A stretch of 64,000 nucleotides of DNA from Xiphias gladius (Eukaryota > Chordata > Actinopteri > Istiophoriformes > Xiphiidae): the NCBI RefSeq assembly GCF_016859285.1, contig NC_053418.1:7786001-7850000 (forward strand), read 5' to 3'. Position numbers and translations under genes: made by a program. Below the pieces are notes generated by a model that saw only the letters and a program-made list of their open reading frames with translations, did not search any database and was not told the origin of the DNA. Shown here piece by piece: positions 52,030 through 64,000 of this stretch. Every line of letters begins with the position of its first letter. Positions within the stretch are counted from its first letter, which is position 1.

Positions 52030-55000
52030 ATGATAAAGCGGGTGTTGATCGGGATTCTGTGCGGCTCTGCCATACTGACCGCAGGTATCCTAATCGGCCA
52101 CATTGGTATCAAGAAAAGCAGCAGCTCGGCACCGTCCTGGGTGAGGGATGTGGCCAAGGACGTGGACCAGAGTCTCATCGAGAAGTTCCTCTCTGAGGTG
52201 GACAGCGTCCAGATTCAGGAAAACTTGAGGTGAGTTGAGGAATGATCGAACGCAGATTCTGTCGGTCACTCAATCATCCTTTTTTATTGTTTCATTTGTT
52301 AAAGAGATGAAAAATATAGTGAAATGTCTCAGTCTAAGAAGACTTAAGGCTTATCTGCATTCTTATGAGGTCCGATGGAATTCATCCAGCATCATGAGAT
52401 TCTTCACTATAACATATTCCTGAAGGTTTCTTGAAATTTGTTGTTGTTTGCGTTTTTTTTTTTCTCAAGGAACCAGTTTTAGGTTTAAGACAATACAATA
52501 TCCAACACATTACTGAATCAAACTTTTCTTCATCCTCGCATTCCTCCACAGGGAGTTGACAAAAGTGCCCCATATGGCCACCACAGCTGGTGACGAGCAG
52601 ACAGTGCAGTTTATGCTAAAGAGATGGCAGGACCCCGAAACCGGTCTGGACCAGGCCTGGAGAGAGGAGTACATGGTCTACCTGTCCTTCCCGGACCCAA
52701 AGAACCCCAATAAGGTCACTGTAGGTGAGTCAAGGTTGTTCAGTGTGTTGGAATGAAAGTGAGCATTGTCGCGCCATCCTCTTCCAGTAATTACCGTAAA
52801 TCTGAAAAGCCAGAACGAAAATCCTACTCTTTTTTGGTCCGAATCTCTCATTAAGAATATTTTTAAAGCACTAAAATCCACTGGTCTAAAATCAAATCAT
52901 CACATTCAAAGGAGCTCAGGATTCAAGATTAAGAGGTCCAGCATAACGTGTTCATAGACACGGAAAGCAACATCACTTTATAAGACAGAGTGAGTCAAAT
53001 TCGCTTTTCTTCATGGGTTTTGCTGTTTGATTTACCGCAGTGAAAGCGGCATTAAAACTGGATTTAAAATATCTGTAACATCTACAGGATTACGCCAAGG
53101 AAGCCAAAGTCATCCAGCCATTCATAGATGATTAAATTTAGCTCATGTTTCCCATCGCGCCGCTTCAAAATTATCTTCAACTGAAGTGATATTTTTGGTT
53201 TTGAAATAACATTATATTCCACACTCAACTATAAAAGTCCACTGTCTGTTATGTTCTGACTTTATTTTTGTGGTGTCTAACATTCAGGAGGTTTTCGTTC
53301 TGCCAGTGAGTTTCACTTACTTACATCAGACCGGTCACCATGTGTTGTTCATTTCAGTGAGCCCATCTGATACTGTGCTGCACACTGCCAGAGAAAAAGA
53401 GAAGCCTTATACCCCGGACCAAAACGATCCTGAGGTGGTTCAGCCATACGCCGCATACTCCCCTGCAGGACACGTAAAGGTAAAAAAAAAAGAAAAAAAA
53501 AAGCTACATCTATATGTGTCTTAAACTCTGTATAGATCTCCATCGACGATCACTCACCCATCTCTACAGGGTCTGTAGAGGACTCATTGCAAATCGCTAC
53601 ATTTAATTTGTAAATATTTTAATGCAATCATTCGGATCAGATTCATTCATAGACTGCAGATCCCGCAATAACAACGAAAAGTATTGGATACTGTCAAAAT
53701 GCCCTATGTCTAAAGCAGCTGCTTTATCACTATTAACCTGGCCATAGTAAGCACCAAGCGGGGCTCGCCAAGGCGCGATGCACATGCACATTATTCTCTG
53801 AATCCGCACCTGATGTCAGTCAGGAAAGTAAATCTCATTTTCTCCCAGGTGTTTGAACTTTAACACCAAATAATGATTTACCCTCTGTGGGTAATGTACT
53901 ATTTCATATTTTTAAGAAAAAGTCCTCGTTTATGGGACTTCCTGTTCAAATAAATTATGCATCATTTCTTGGAAAAAATTCACTGAAACTATAAAAATCA
54001 CACGATTTTCACATCTCTGCCGCAACGGCACACATCACATGCTTACCTGTTATAAAGTTTGAGGCCTCCTTCTTAACTTCTGACAGAGGACAGATAAGGG
54101 ACATTTATCTGTCATTCATCTTTTGTTCATATCTGTGGCCATGCACGAGTTTGTAGTTACTTGACTGTGATGGTGATCGAAGAATTTAAGCTCATCAAGA
54201 AGGAGCAGGAAACTCTTGACCAAATAAGCAAACAAAACAATGACATTAAATAGAAACAAATGTTAAAAAAAAAAAAAAAAAAAGACCAACAACTTGAAAT
54301 GATCATTTCTAGCTGTTCCACTCTCTGGTAGTTTACTGGTGCCAAAAACTGTATTTCCTGTATTTAACTGTATTTTATCAATGAGACATATCCTCACTCC
54401 TGGTACATGCCGCCCTCTGGTGTAGAGCGAGGATCCTTTACCACTCACTTTGGAGACAGCCTTACACCCTACCTGGCTGCCAAAGGTGATCAGTGACCTG
54501 TGTAAAAAAGCGACACACAGTACACATACAGTGGCGTTTTTCTTTTCTATTGTGTGTTTACTATACTACTGCCGCACTTTGGCTCCAACACTACCTGAGG
54601 GGGGACTTCTACAACGGCTATAAAACAGCTACACGTAAAGATAAAAACCCGAGCATTTTAACTCTTTTAGTTATTAATATTTAACTTTTCCATAAGTTCT
54701 TCAGAAACAGACACATCAATTAACTAAGGATTCATTATTTTTCAGAGGAAACCTACAGAATTCCAGTCAAGAACATTACAGGAATCCCTCCTATTCCAAT
54801 TCAACCAATCGGATTTGAGGATGCCTACAAATTAATCTGGTCTGAGATCAGACACACTTGTGAGCTTGTTGAACTAAGACAGCCCAAAATAGTTAATTAT
54901 GAACTAATTCTAACTTTTTTTTCCCCCGTCGGACATTTCAGTGAGCTGGTTGGGAAAGCGGTGCCAAAAAACTGTATTTCCTAACACATGTGGCATCTTC

Positions 55001-58000
55001 AAGACCAGAGCCTTTTGTGTGTCTTATCAAGCACTGATAACATTACAAGCTATGACGTACACCGAGCTAATATATAATATATGTAACATTGCTGTCCTTG
55101 GCCGTCTATTTTAAGGAACGGGATAAAGATACAAAATCTTTCCTTAGTCAGCATTATATTTGAAATCACAGAGCACAAGCACAAGTCTAGTCTACTGAAA
55201 TGATTTTCAGAGGGCAGTGGGATGATTTTGGGAGGAACTGTTAGGGGTATTCAAGAATCTGAACAAAATACAGTATATAGGATATTTCTTCGGGGAAAAA
55301 ATTGGGGGGAAACTGCACAAAAGGCACCTGTGATTATTTGAATTTGTGTCATAAAAAGATCAAATAACCTAGTCCTAGTTCACTGGGTTGCTCCTTGAGT
55401 ATCTGCTGCTGACATAGTGTTGACTTTTCTGATGGTTTTAGGGGAAACTGGTTTATGCCAACCAGGGGAAACCAAGTGACTACCAGCTGTTGAGCCAGAC
55501 AGTTGACCTTAGAGGAACCATTGCTATCACCAGATACGGTGGAGCAGGAAGAGCGGCTAAAGTGAGTTGCACACTGGATTAATTCTACACTATTATCAAG
55601 TTTGTGTCTGGTTCTTTTTTTTTTTTGTACATAAAAATAAGCAGAAACAAATCTGTTCAGGAGAAAACAAAAATTCTGGGCCAAAAGTAGAATATAAACC
55701 AAACTAGTCTTGATGGGCCAGAGCTGTCTTTGCAGCACCGTGACTGTGAGAACTGCCACTGTGTCAGCTGAAGAAACAGAAAACAAAGATAGAGACTTTG
55801 CATACTTTAATGTGCTGAAATAGGGCCGTAATGTATTGTTTATGTCAGCAAGATTCAAAATTAGTTTCTATACGTAAAGCTCTGACTCCTAACATCAAGC
55901 ATATACACTAATGACAGATTCTGTGTATTAATTCAAATAAAATGTCTAATTTGTTCTAATTTTTATTCGAAAGAAAGTATACAACCAGCTGTGTTAGTTA
56001 GAGGCTACTCTACTAGATATAAACATCACGATATTAATAAATCATAAAAATGATTCTTATGTTAAGAGAGTTTTATAAATCTTCAATATGTTTACTCATT
56101 CAATTATAAACGAGGCACTGTCTTAGTGAATCTTTACGCTGCACAAATTATGAATCAAGCATCACGTAGGGAGGATTTACCACCACACTTTGAGTCACAT
56201 TCTTCCTCATATCATATCAGCTACGGATAATTTAGTCAACAAAACCCAGACGGCATTGAAAGTCAATACTGAGAAAATCTGAGCACAAAGACTAATATGA
56301 AACTCCAAAATTGTAAGGTTTGAGCGAGCATGCATCTCACACGATAGTTGCCACTGTGTAATGGCCATCAGTAAAACAGTGGTTAGTGAAAAGGTAAATG
56401 TGTGAATTAATACAAGTGTTAAGTACCGAACGCCGTTTGGTACTTAACACTTAACACTTCTATTCCAGGCCATCAATGCCGCACCCTACGGTGTCTTAGG
56501 TGTGCTTGTCTACACGGACCCCTTGGACATCAACGATGGTCTCATGTCAGATGTCAATGAGACATACCCTCACTCCTGGTACATGCCGCCCTCTGGTGTA
56601 GAGCGAGGATCCTTTACCACTCACTTTGGAGACAGCCTTACACCCTACCTTGCTGCCAAAGGTGATCAGTGACCTGTGTAAAAAAGGGACACACAGTACA
56701 CATAAAGTGGCGTTTTTCTTTTCTATTGTGTGTTTACTATACTACTGCCGCACTTTGGCTCCAACACTATCTGAGGGGGGACTTCTACAACGGCTATAAA
56801 CAGCTACACGTAAAGATAAAAACCCGAGCATTTTAACTCTTTTAGTTATTAATATTTAACTTTTCCATAAGTTCTTTAAAACAGACACATCAATTAACTA
56901 AGGATTCATTATTTTTCAGAGGAAACCTACAGAATTCCAGTCAAGAACATTACAGGAATCCCTCCCATTCCAATTCAACCAATCGGATTTGAGGATGCCT
57001 ACAAATTAATCTGGTCTGAGATCAGACACACTTGTGACCTTGTTGAATTAATACAGCCCAAAATAGTTAATTATGAACTAATTCTAACTTTTTTTTCCCC
57101 GTCGGACATTTCAGTGAGCTGGGTGGGAAAGCAGCTCCGGCTGCATGGCGGGGAGCATTCAACTGTACCTACAACTTTGGCGGTCCAGGGTTCAAACATA
57201 CATCTGTCTTCAACAACAGGTAGTAAACCACCAGACAGATTCAGGGAAGAGCTGCATTCGAATCGGAACTAGGAGTAATTATTTTTATTCAGCAGTGTTA
57301 AAACAGAGGAGGAGCGGCATCAGCCGCCTCCAAGTGAGATGAGATAAGAGCTTGACAGGAAAGGAGAAAAGTCTTCCATAAGCAGCAGTAAGCACGCTCC
57401 TGGTTGAGGGCAAACGTGAGTCGCAAGTCAAATGCTTTGTCACCTCCAGGCCCACAAGTTACTAAGACGCAACATGAAAACTTTCAATATTAGCTCTTCA
57501 CTGAAAACATGTTCTAGTCATTGTGTTTTGCTACAACCCTGCATCCACTTCACACAATCACCTGTCCCGTCTGACCAGTTGCATCTCTGCTGTATCTTTA
57601 CTTGTACATTCTTTAGAAATTACAAAATAAACTTCATAAACATTTTCTTCTTATACTTTAGATATTTTTAGTGTATATTTAGTGACTCAAGTAGATCATT
57701 TAGAAATCATAAAGCAATAATGAAATGGCAAGCCAGTCTTATTATTTTTCGTCACTTTTCAGTAGCATGTCAGACCTTTCACATCTTCAAGAGTAGGAAG
57801 TAAAATCACATTTTTCTAAATACATTCTGTTGGAGATGGAGCAGCAGTGTTGCAGTGGGAAGTCTATTTGTCTCTCTTCCTTGTTGCTTCATATTTGTGA
57901 AGTCGAACCTCTGTTCCAGTGACGTGAAACTGGACATCTTCAACCATGAGGAGGTGAAAAACTCCTCCAACGTGATGGGAGTTATCAGAGGGAGCGTCGA

Positions 58001-61000
58001 GCCAGGTGAGACTGTAACCCTAAACCAAATAAGCCATTTGATAACATCTGTTTTCATCTGGTGATTAATCTGTGCCTTCTCTGTGTTTGCGCTCTGTGTG
58101 TGTTTTTTGTCCACAGACAGGTATGTGATTTACGGGAACCACAGGGACAGTTGGGTTCATGGCGCCATCGACCCGAGCAGCGGGACGTCGGTCATGCTGG
58201 AATTGACCAGGGTGTTGGGCGTGTTTGTCAAGCAGGGTGAGGAGGGTCATGGCTTCTCATCGTATCGTAGCGCACGTATGGTGTTGGATAAAAGGCTCAT
58301 TTCTGCTCCTCTCTGTGGCAGGCAAATGGAGGCCTCGAAGGTCCATTATCTTTGGAAGCTGGGGAGCGGAGGAGTTCGGCCTTATTGGGTCTGCAGAATA
58401 CACGGAGGTGATTTACAATTAATCCACAAGATTAGACGTAACACCAAGCAAGCAAATGTGTACATAATTGTACTATTAAATTGTTTTAAAGCAAGACTAT
58501 GTAACAGTCTTCCTTTCTTTGTCTGGTATGACCAGTAATTTATGGTGGCTTATGTAATATCTAATGTCATCAAACTTTAGATAAATATTGCTGTACAACA
58601 TACACCACTGAGTAATTTTGCTGAGTATTTTACTCTTTTCTACTTCTGTTACTGTTACACTAAATTTACGATTATTCCATAATTGTCACTACAGTGGCAA
58701 ATGAAATATCTCGCTTTAAGCATTGCGTGTATACTTACCTAAATTGACAAATCTGACCCTGATCGTGTCTTTTCTCCAGCAATACTTCGCCAAGCTCAGT
58801 GAGCGCACCGTCGCTTACATCAACGTAGATATAGCTGTTTTTGGTAAGAAGCTCCAACTGCACTACCCGTCAGGAGTTAATAAATATCTATTGCCTTGTC
58901 ATTGTCTCGGTCCCTAGTTTCACCTGGACCGATTCAGCCATTGTAGGTGGACAAATTATCGCAAAACATCAGAAATTTGGCTGACAGATGTTTGTGGGGA
59001 ATGTTGTTGAAACTGTCCCATTGACAGACATTATTTACTGCTGGTACAAAATGTTAAATTCACGAAGAAAAATCCCTACAGTTTCTGCCACTGTAGGTTG
59101 TGCTGACTGACCACAATTCTTGTGCCTTGGAACTTTACAAGTTAATAGTGAGGTTAACCCAAAACATCCATCCCATCTTCCACCCCTTCAGCCAATGCCA
59201 CCCTCAGAGCTTCAGGGATGCCATCAATGCAGAACGTCATCTTCACAGCCGCAAAACAGGTGAGCTCTTTCAAAAATTAGCCCAGGTGTTTCTCTCCAGC
59301 ATTTTATTTTGACCAGGACCCAGTCACTGGAAAGTGTTTGTTCTAAAGGTCAAGGCACCCGGACTGGACTCCACATCGGTGTACGACAACTGGATACAAT
59401 ATGCCAATAGAACAAGCCCGGCCCATGGAACCATTCCCAGGTAATGACTGTCGTTTCACCTTTCTAATTCTCCAACATCTTGCACTGCATCCTGGGAGGA
59501 GAGTTATCAAGGTTCTTATTCCAAATCTCCCATCTCTGGTCGACGCTTTGATTCATTATCTATAGCTGATGGGTTTTTAGAGGAGAACTGGCTCAGGATT
59601 GGACATTTGAAACAAAAGGCGTAGTTGGGTAACTATTCATATCCTGGATCAGATGGTCAACAAAGGAAGTATGACCGTGAAAAAGAGCATACACTGTATG
59701 CTCAACAACAACAGTAGCATGAAATATATGATTCAGTTTTTGTTTCTTACGGTGTGAATTACCGTCACTGCAGCTTTGTCAAGCTGAGGTCTTCTTTCCA
59801 TACAGTGCGCGGTTTATTATCCGTGTTGTGAGGTGATATGCATCGTAAAAGTGCTCATATCGAAGTGTATAGTATGTATCCCCACAGAAATCACATGTCT
59901 GTCGATGAATCATTAAATTGATGCAATAAATCAAAAAAAATGTATGCTTCTTGTTTTCGGCCTTCCTCTGTCAGGGTGGGATACCTGTCAGGTGGAGGGA
60001 GTGATTACGCGGCCTTCGTCCATTACCTGGGGATCACTTCGATGGACATTTCATACACATATGACAGGGTATGACACCCACTGCCTGTGACTCAATAGAT
60101 TTTTGTCTGATGACAATGTGTGTGCTGTACGTAGGATGTAGAAACCTTGTATGTTAACGATTCTAATTTCCGATGTTCTTCACCGGTGATACAGTTTCAT
60201 TTTCCCACCTAAATACTGTATATGGGCCGTGGAAGGTAGGAGCAGCCAGCTCTGTCTCCTTTTATGCAAAATGCACAGATGGAAAACTCTTTTTTTTGAC
60301 AGTATTTTTTTGACATTACTTAGTCTCTCCAAAGCCCGCTCACTGCCAATTGGATCTTACATTTGTTTTATTATGTTGTCTCAGATTTACCTTTTGTTTG
60401 AAATAAGCTCTCACCCAAGACGAGGTTTTCATTTCGGTGTACACACGTGAGGAGAAGATTCAGATTCAGAACTGAATTGAGCCCATTTAGTCAGCAGTCA
60501 TGTAACTGCTATCATATGGATATTTTTCTTTTTGCAGAGTAAAACAAATGCTCGTATTTACCCTGCGTACCACACAGCATATGACACCTTTGACTACGCC
60601 TCAAAGTTCATTGATCCCGGTGAGCAATGCTGCCTCTCTTTTGAAAAACATATTGGATTTTCTTGTACTATACTTCTTGTACAGCCATAGCCAATGGTAG
60701 AAACCCCAGTTCTTGCATTTTTTTTCTGTCATGGAACTGTAGATTATGCTTTCTTGTATGCTATACCATTCAAAAATTTGGTGTATTTTAAGAAAAAGCC
60801 TTTTATTTCTCATCCAAATAGTTTCTACTCAATTTCTCCATGTTATGTTGACAGCTGAAAAGACGGCAACAAACTTCCCAACAATTCCTGTAGTGTGTAA
60901 CATCTCATTCTACCAATTCCTCCTCTCAGGGTTCGTCAGTCACCAAGCCATTGCCAGGACGGCAGGAAACGTCCTGATCCGATTGGCCGACAGCCTGTTG

Positions 61001-62379
61001 CTGCCATTAAACTGTAGTGACTACGCTGAGAGTCTGGAGGACTACCTCAACACAGCAGTGACCCTATATCAAGATGACCTGAAATCTAGCAATATATCCA
61101 TGGGTAAGGGCAAGACAGTTTGAGATGCGTCAGTGATGCAAGGGAATTTTGCAGTACTCAACACACAGTGATAGAAATGTAATGCAGGTAAATGTATTTC
61201 ATCTGGGTTTTGTGTTTAATTGTGTAATTTTGGCTGTCTACCATTTTGGACCAAGCAATACTGATAATTGTTGGACCTAAGATTAACCAAAATGCTCTCT
61301 GTAGAAGAAAAATCCAGAAGGCAAAAGTGATAATAAGCTGTCTTCAGGTTGCACCTCAGGACAGAACTGAACTAGCAGCCAACATTTTGCTGAGAGGTTG
61401 CAATGACCTGTGTCCTCTTTCAGAGCCACTAAAACGAGCAGTGGCCAGCTTTCGCAGTGCGGCGACTCATCTGGACCAGGTGATTCGCAGCTCAGACCTG
61501 GCAAATGAAACGTAAGAGCACAATCATGCATACAGTACACAGACGGATTGTTATCTCCTCTACTGTCCAGGTAGAAATGAATGCCAATCACCCCCCCCCC
61601 CTCTCCATCTCTCTTCTCTCAGACCGCTGAAGGTCAGAAGGATCAACGACCAGCTCATGCTGCTGGACCGAGCCTTCTTGGACCCTCTGGCCTTCCCAGA
61701 TAAATATGCGTACAGGTGAGACGATTTGCCAGTCTCATGTCTGCACGCTGTGTACAAAATAGAATTAAGCCGCCACGTGAAGTTTGCTGTGTGCACTGTG
61801 CTTGACAGCTGCAAGGTTAAACCCAGACTGCCCGGACTGAAATATTATTGGATGGATTGCCATGAACTTTTGCACAGACATTCGTGGTTCCCAGATGATG
61901 TCTTGACTTTTCCTCTATTGTCACCATGAGGTTGAAAACTGAGGTTTTGGATGAAACGTCTTGACTGTTGGATGGATTACAATGAAATGATACCGACATT
62001 CATGTCCCCTTAACTAAGAACTGGAATAACTTTGTTGTCCCTTCCTCTCTGTGACTGTTACACTCCTCACCAGGGCACTATGGCACGTTAGGGATAGTGA
62101 CAGTGATTATCTGCTGCATTGTGACTTAGTACGTCTCTGTTAATTATTCAGCTGCTGGTCATCGTTATATTACTCTTTTTTCCCCCCTGTACGTCACACA
62201 GGCACGTTATCTGGGCCTCAAGTAGCGCCGGTCAGCCAACCTTCCCAGGTCTGGCTGATGCCTTTGCCAACGCTGAGTCATCAGGTAAGTCAACCGACTG
62301 GGACAAAGTGCACTACCACCTGTCGGTCCTGAGCCAGGCCATTGAGGGTGCTGCCCACACACTGGTTGATGTCATATAG
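52030..62379 (+). CDS. naaladl1: NAALADL1-type N-acetylated alpha-linked acidic dipeptidase-like peptidase, 743 aa, complete
   Basis: Type II membrane zinc peptidase of the glutamate carboxypeptidase II family (M28B). Exons: 52030-52229, 52552-52724, 53358-53479, 55442-55561, 56469-56661, 56920-57013, 57115-57219, 57920-58005, 58117-58236, 58322-58407, 58780-58843, 59192-59259, 59349-59440, 59975-60068, 60538-60619, 60930-61103, 61424-61511, 61623-61715, 62202-62379. A short basic N-terminus (MIKR) precedes a membrane anchor ([23 protein letters not shown]). Di-zinc site: H373 (GNHRD), D383 (AIDPSSG), E422 with catalytic E421 ([11 protein letters not shown]), D450 (INVDIAVF), H551 (YPAYHTAYD). 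A dimerisation-type C-terminal helical domain ends YRHVIWA..FPGL, recalled as closer to NAALADL1 (human about 740 aa) than to FOLH1 or NAALAD2. Intron 3 holds an out-of-order copy of exons 5-7. The mammalian protein is mainly intestinal. Confidence 0.92.
54338..54982 (+). repeat. Misplaced 0.58-kb duplication of naaladl1 exons 5-7 in intron 3
   Basis: Segment 54378-54959 is a near-identical copy (a few percent difference by eye) of 56554-57132: the 3' part of exon 5, intron 5, all of exon 6 (copy 54746-54839), intron 6 and the start of exon 7. It is bounded by a direct repeat, ggtgccaaaaactgtatttc at 54338-54357 and the same with one extra A at 54959-54980. Introns are retained, so it is DNA-level, not retroposed. 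Copied exon 6 keeps both splice sites; including it (94 nt) would shift the frame. Confidence 0.9.
56414..56452. repeat. 39-nt near-perfect hairpin before exon 5 of naaladl1
   Basis: Arms 56414-56431 and 56435-56452 pair over 18 positions (17 Watson-Crick plus one G:U) around a three-base gcc loop. It ends 16 bases before exon 5 (acceptor attccag at 56462-56468), where the branch point and pyrimidine tract would be. It could be a footprint of an inverted-repeat element. Confidence 0.85.
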
Positions 62380-64000
62380 ACGAAGAGGAGGAACTGCAAC
62401 CCCCCCCCCCCCTTTAAAAAAAAAAAAAAAAAAAGACAGTGACGTGCAGCTAATGAGCACTGATCAGCTCGGCCATGATATGACTATTTATGGATCATAT
62501 TAAGTGATATGATTTAGGAATAAATGAACAAAGCTCATCACCAAACAGTAACATGAATGATGTCTTTGTCTTTGTCAGTAGATTAAAATATTTAAATATG
62601 AAGAGTGTTTTTTCATTTTCATTCATTCAAGATGAACCATAGCAGTTGTTGTTAATACAGTTGTAGTTATTTTTTAAGTGAACGCCGACTGTTTGCTTTC
62701 ACTTAACTGGGTTTAAAGTACCTTTTTTTTTTGGCAACACACATTTTTCTACACATTACTGATCTCTACTGTGGGAAACTGAATGTCTTTCTGCACAAGA
62801 TCCATGAAAACAATAACAAAGAAAGACCCACAGGCAAATGCAATGAAGACTCTGGACGCTAATGATCTGATAGAAAAAAAATTTTCACCTCAGCAAAGTA
62901 TCACACAGTTAAAGACATTATCTCATCTTGCCATGTGCTTATAAAAGACAAAGGCGTCTCTGTATTCTGTAGAATACAGTTTGTATCTCATCACTGGCTG
63001 AATCATTATCTTCCTCAGTGTAACATAAGAGATGACAGAATGGCTGAATATCTCCAAGTAAATTTTGGCATTACATCTAAATCTGCAAAATGATGTCTAA
63101 ACCAGCTTTTCAGTGTTGCTGATTGTATGTTAGTATTTAACAGTATACTAATTCGTGCTTTTTATATATAAAATTTAAAGAGCTGAGTAATAGTAGAATA
63201 TTTCCAGTTTTCTCTTCTTAGTGAAAAAATCTCTTTTTTCATAATTACCATTTATAGGGTCTTGACATGTGATGGAATGGTTTAAAATTTTTAGAACAAA
63301 CACAGAACATTTCTGTGTGAACAGAAATGCCTGAGGGAGGATGACTTGCTGGTTTTTAAGACATAAACATAGTTGGTGTGTGCCAAGATTTCATCTGACA
63401 GGAGCAAAAAGCAGTCAACTGTCTGGGAGGAATGAAAGCAGACAGACGCTGCAGATACTTTATAGGAAAAATGTGGAGTGTAGATTTACTGGGTTTATGA
63501 TCCAGACCATTGCACGTATTGGCTGGTACACTGGCATACAGTGGGAAAAAGTTCAAAAGTGTCAAGTTATTCTCAATTACAAACACTGGTGCAAAGGTGT
63601 GTCATGAAAGCAAATAATTTAATGTGCCACGGCCTTCATTTGAAAGCATAAAGCAAAAAGAGAAGCAGCACCTCACCAAAAAAAAAACCTGCGTGCACAT
63701 TCCTCTCTGGTCCTCAGTCGCATACCCTACAGCGGACCTGGATGTGGGGCTGCAATACGGGGCCTTGCCAACAGGAGTCAGGAAATGCTTCGAGACAGGC
63801 CCATAGGCCACTGGGATTGCAAATCCTGTCACAAAAGCGGAGTGACATTAGGGCCTACAAACCCTGTCAAGTCAGCCATCTGTAAAGGTAATTTCATAGA
63901 TCCACCTTAAGATGATGCTGTCACCGAATGCTGTTAAGCCTGCATAATATTAATGTATAATGAAGAAGTGTGAAGACAAAAAAAAAAAACAGCTAAGGAG
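62380..64000. other. naaladl1 3'UTR and non-coding DNA to the window end
   Basis: A poly(C)-poly(A) tract at about 62401-62434 follows the stop, and AATAAA at 62519-62524 is the likely polyadenylation signal. Beyond it the DNA is AT-rich. Open frames near 63.3-63.8 kb have no splice or similarity support. Confidence 0.55.

Noticed and set aside
54746-54839. Second copy of naaladl1 exon 6 as a functional exon
   Set aside because: It precedes exon 4 in order, and its 94 nt would break the frame; the 3' copy joins correctly to exons 5 and 7.

Overview
The window looks like nuclear DNA of a teleost (ray-finned) fish. Genes are split into many short GT-AG exons, introns carry abundant CA/TG microsatellites, and a Tc1/mariner-type miniature element with fish-typical ends lies at about 28.2 kb. 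Three genes are recognised by recalled family resemblance: gak, erap1 and naaladl1. No alignment was run. Exon borders come from splice consensus plus frame continuity; each reconstructed coding sequence is a whole number of codons across all joins.

Layout. 1-1938: intron of gak. 1939-8701 (+): the last 18 exons of gak (cyclin-G-associated kinase), giving 920 C-terminal residues with a PTEN/C2-like part, a clathrin/adaptor-binding tail and a J domain; the kinase domain lies off the left edge. 8702-13204: 3'UTRs of two convergent genes. 13205-25343 (-): a gene I do not recognise, encoding a low-complexity Glu/Pro/Val/Ala protein of about 682-695 residues. It has a basic N-terminus, a 38-residue triple repeat and a long Glu-Pro run, and every exon found is a multiple of three with phase-0 borders, as in titin PEVK. 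25.5-34.7 kb: non-coding, with microsatellites, a MITE and a polypurine tract. 35990-37565 (-): an unrecognised 143-residue membrane protein with two PPxY-type motifs. 41577-49819 (-): complete erap1 (ER aminopeptidase 1), 18 coding exons, 939 aa. 52030-62379 (+): complete naaladl1 (glutamate carboxypeptidase II family), 19 exons, 743 aa, head-to-head with erap1 across about 2.2 kb that holds a candidate interferon-response element. 62.4-64 kb: nothing coding seen.

The genes do not form a pathway. gak acts in clathrin uncoating, erap1 trims peptides for MHC class I in the ER, and naaladl1 is a cell-surface zinc peptidase. The most unusual items are the PEVK-like gene and a 0.58-kb duplication of naaladl1 exons 5-7 inserted out of order into its own intron 3, bounded by a 22-23 bp direct repeat.
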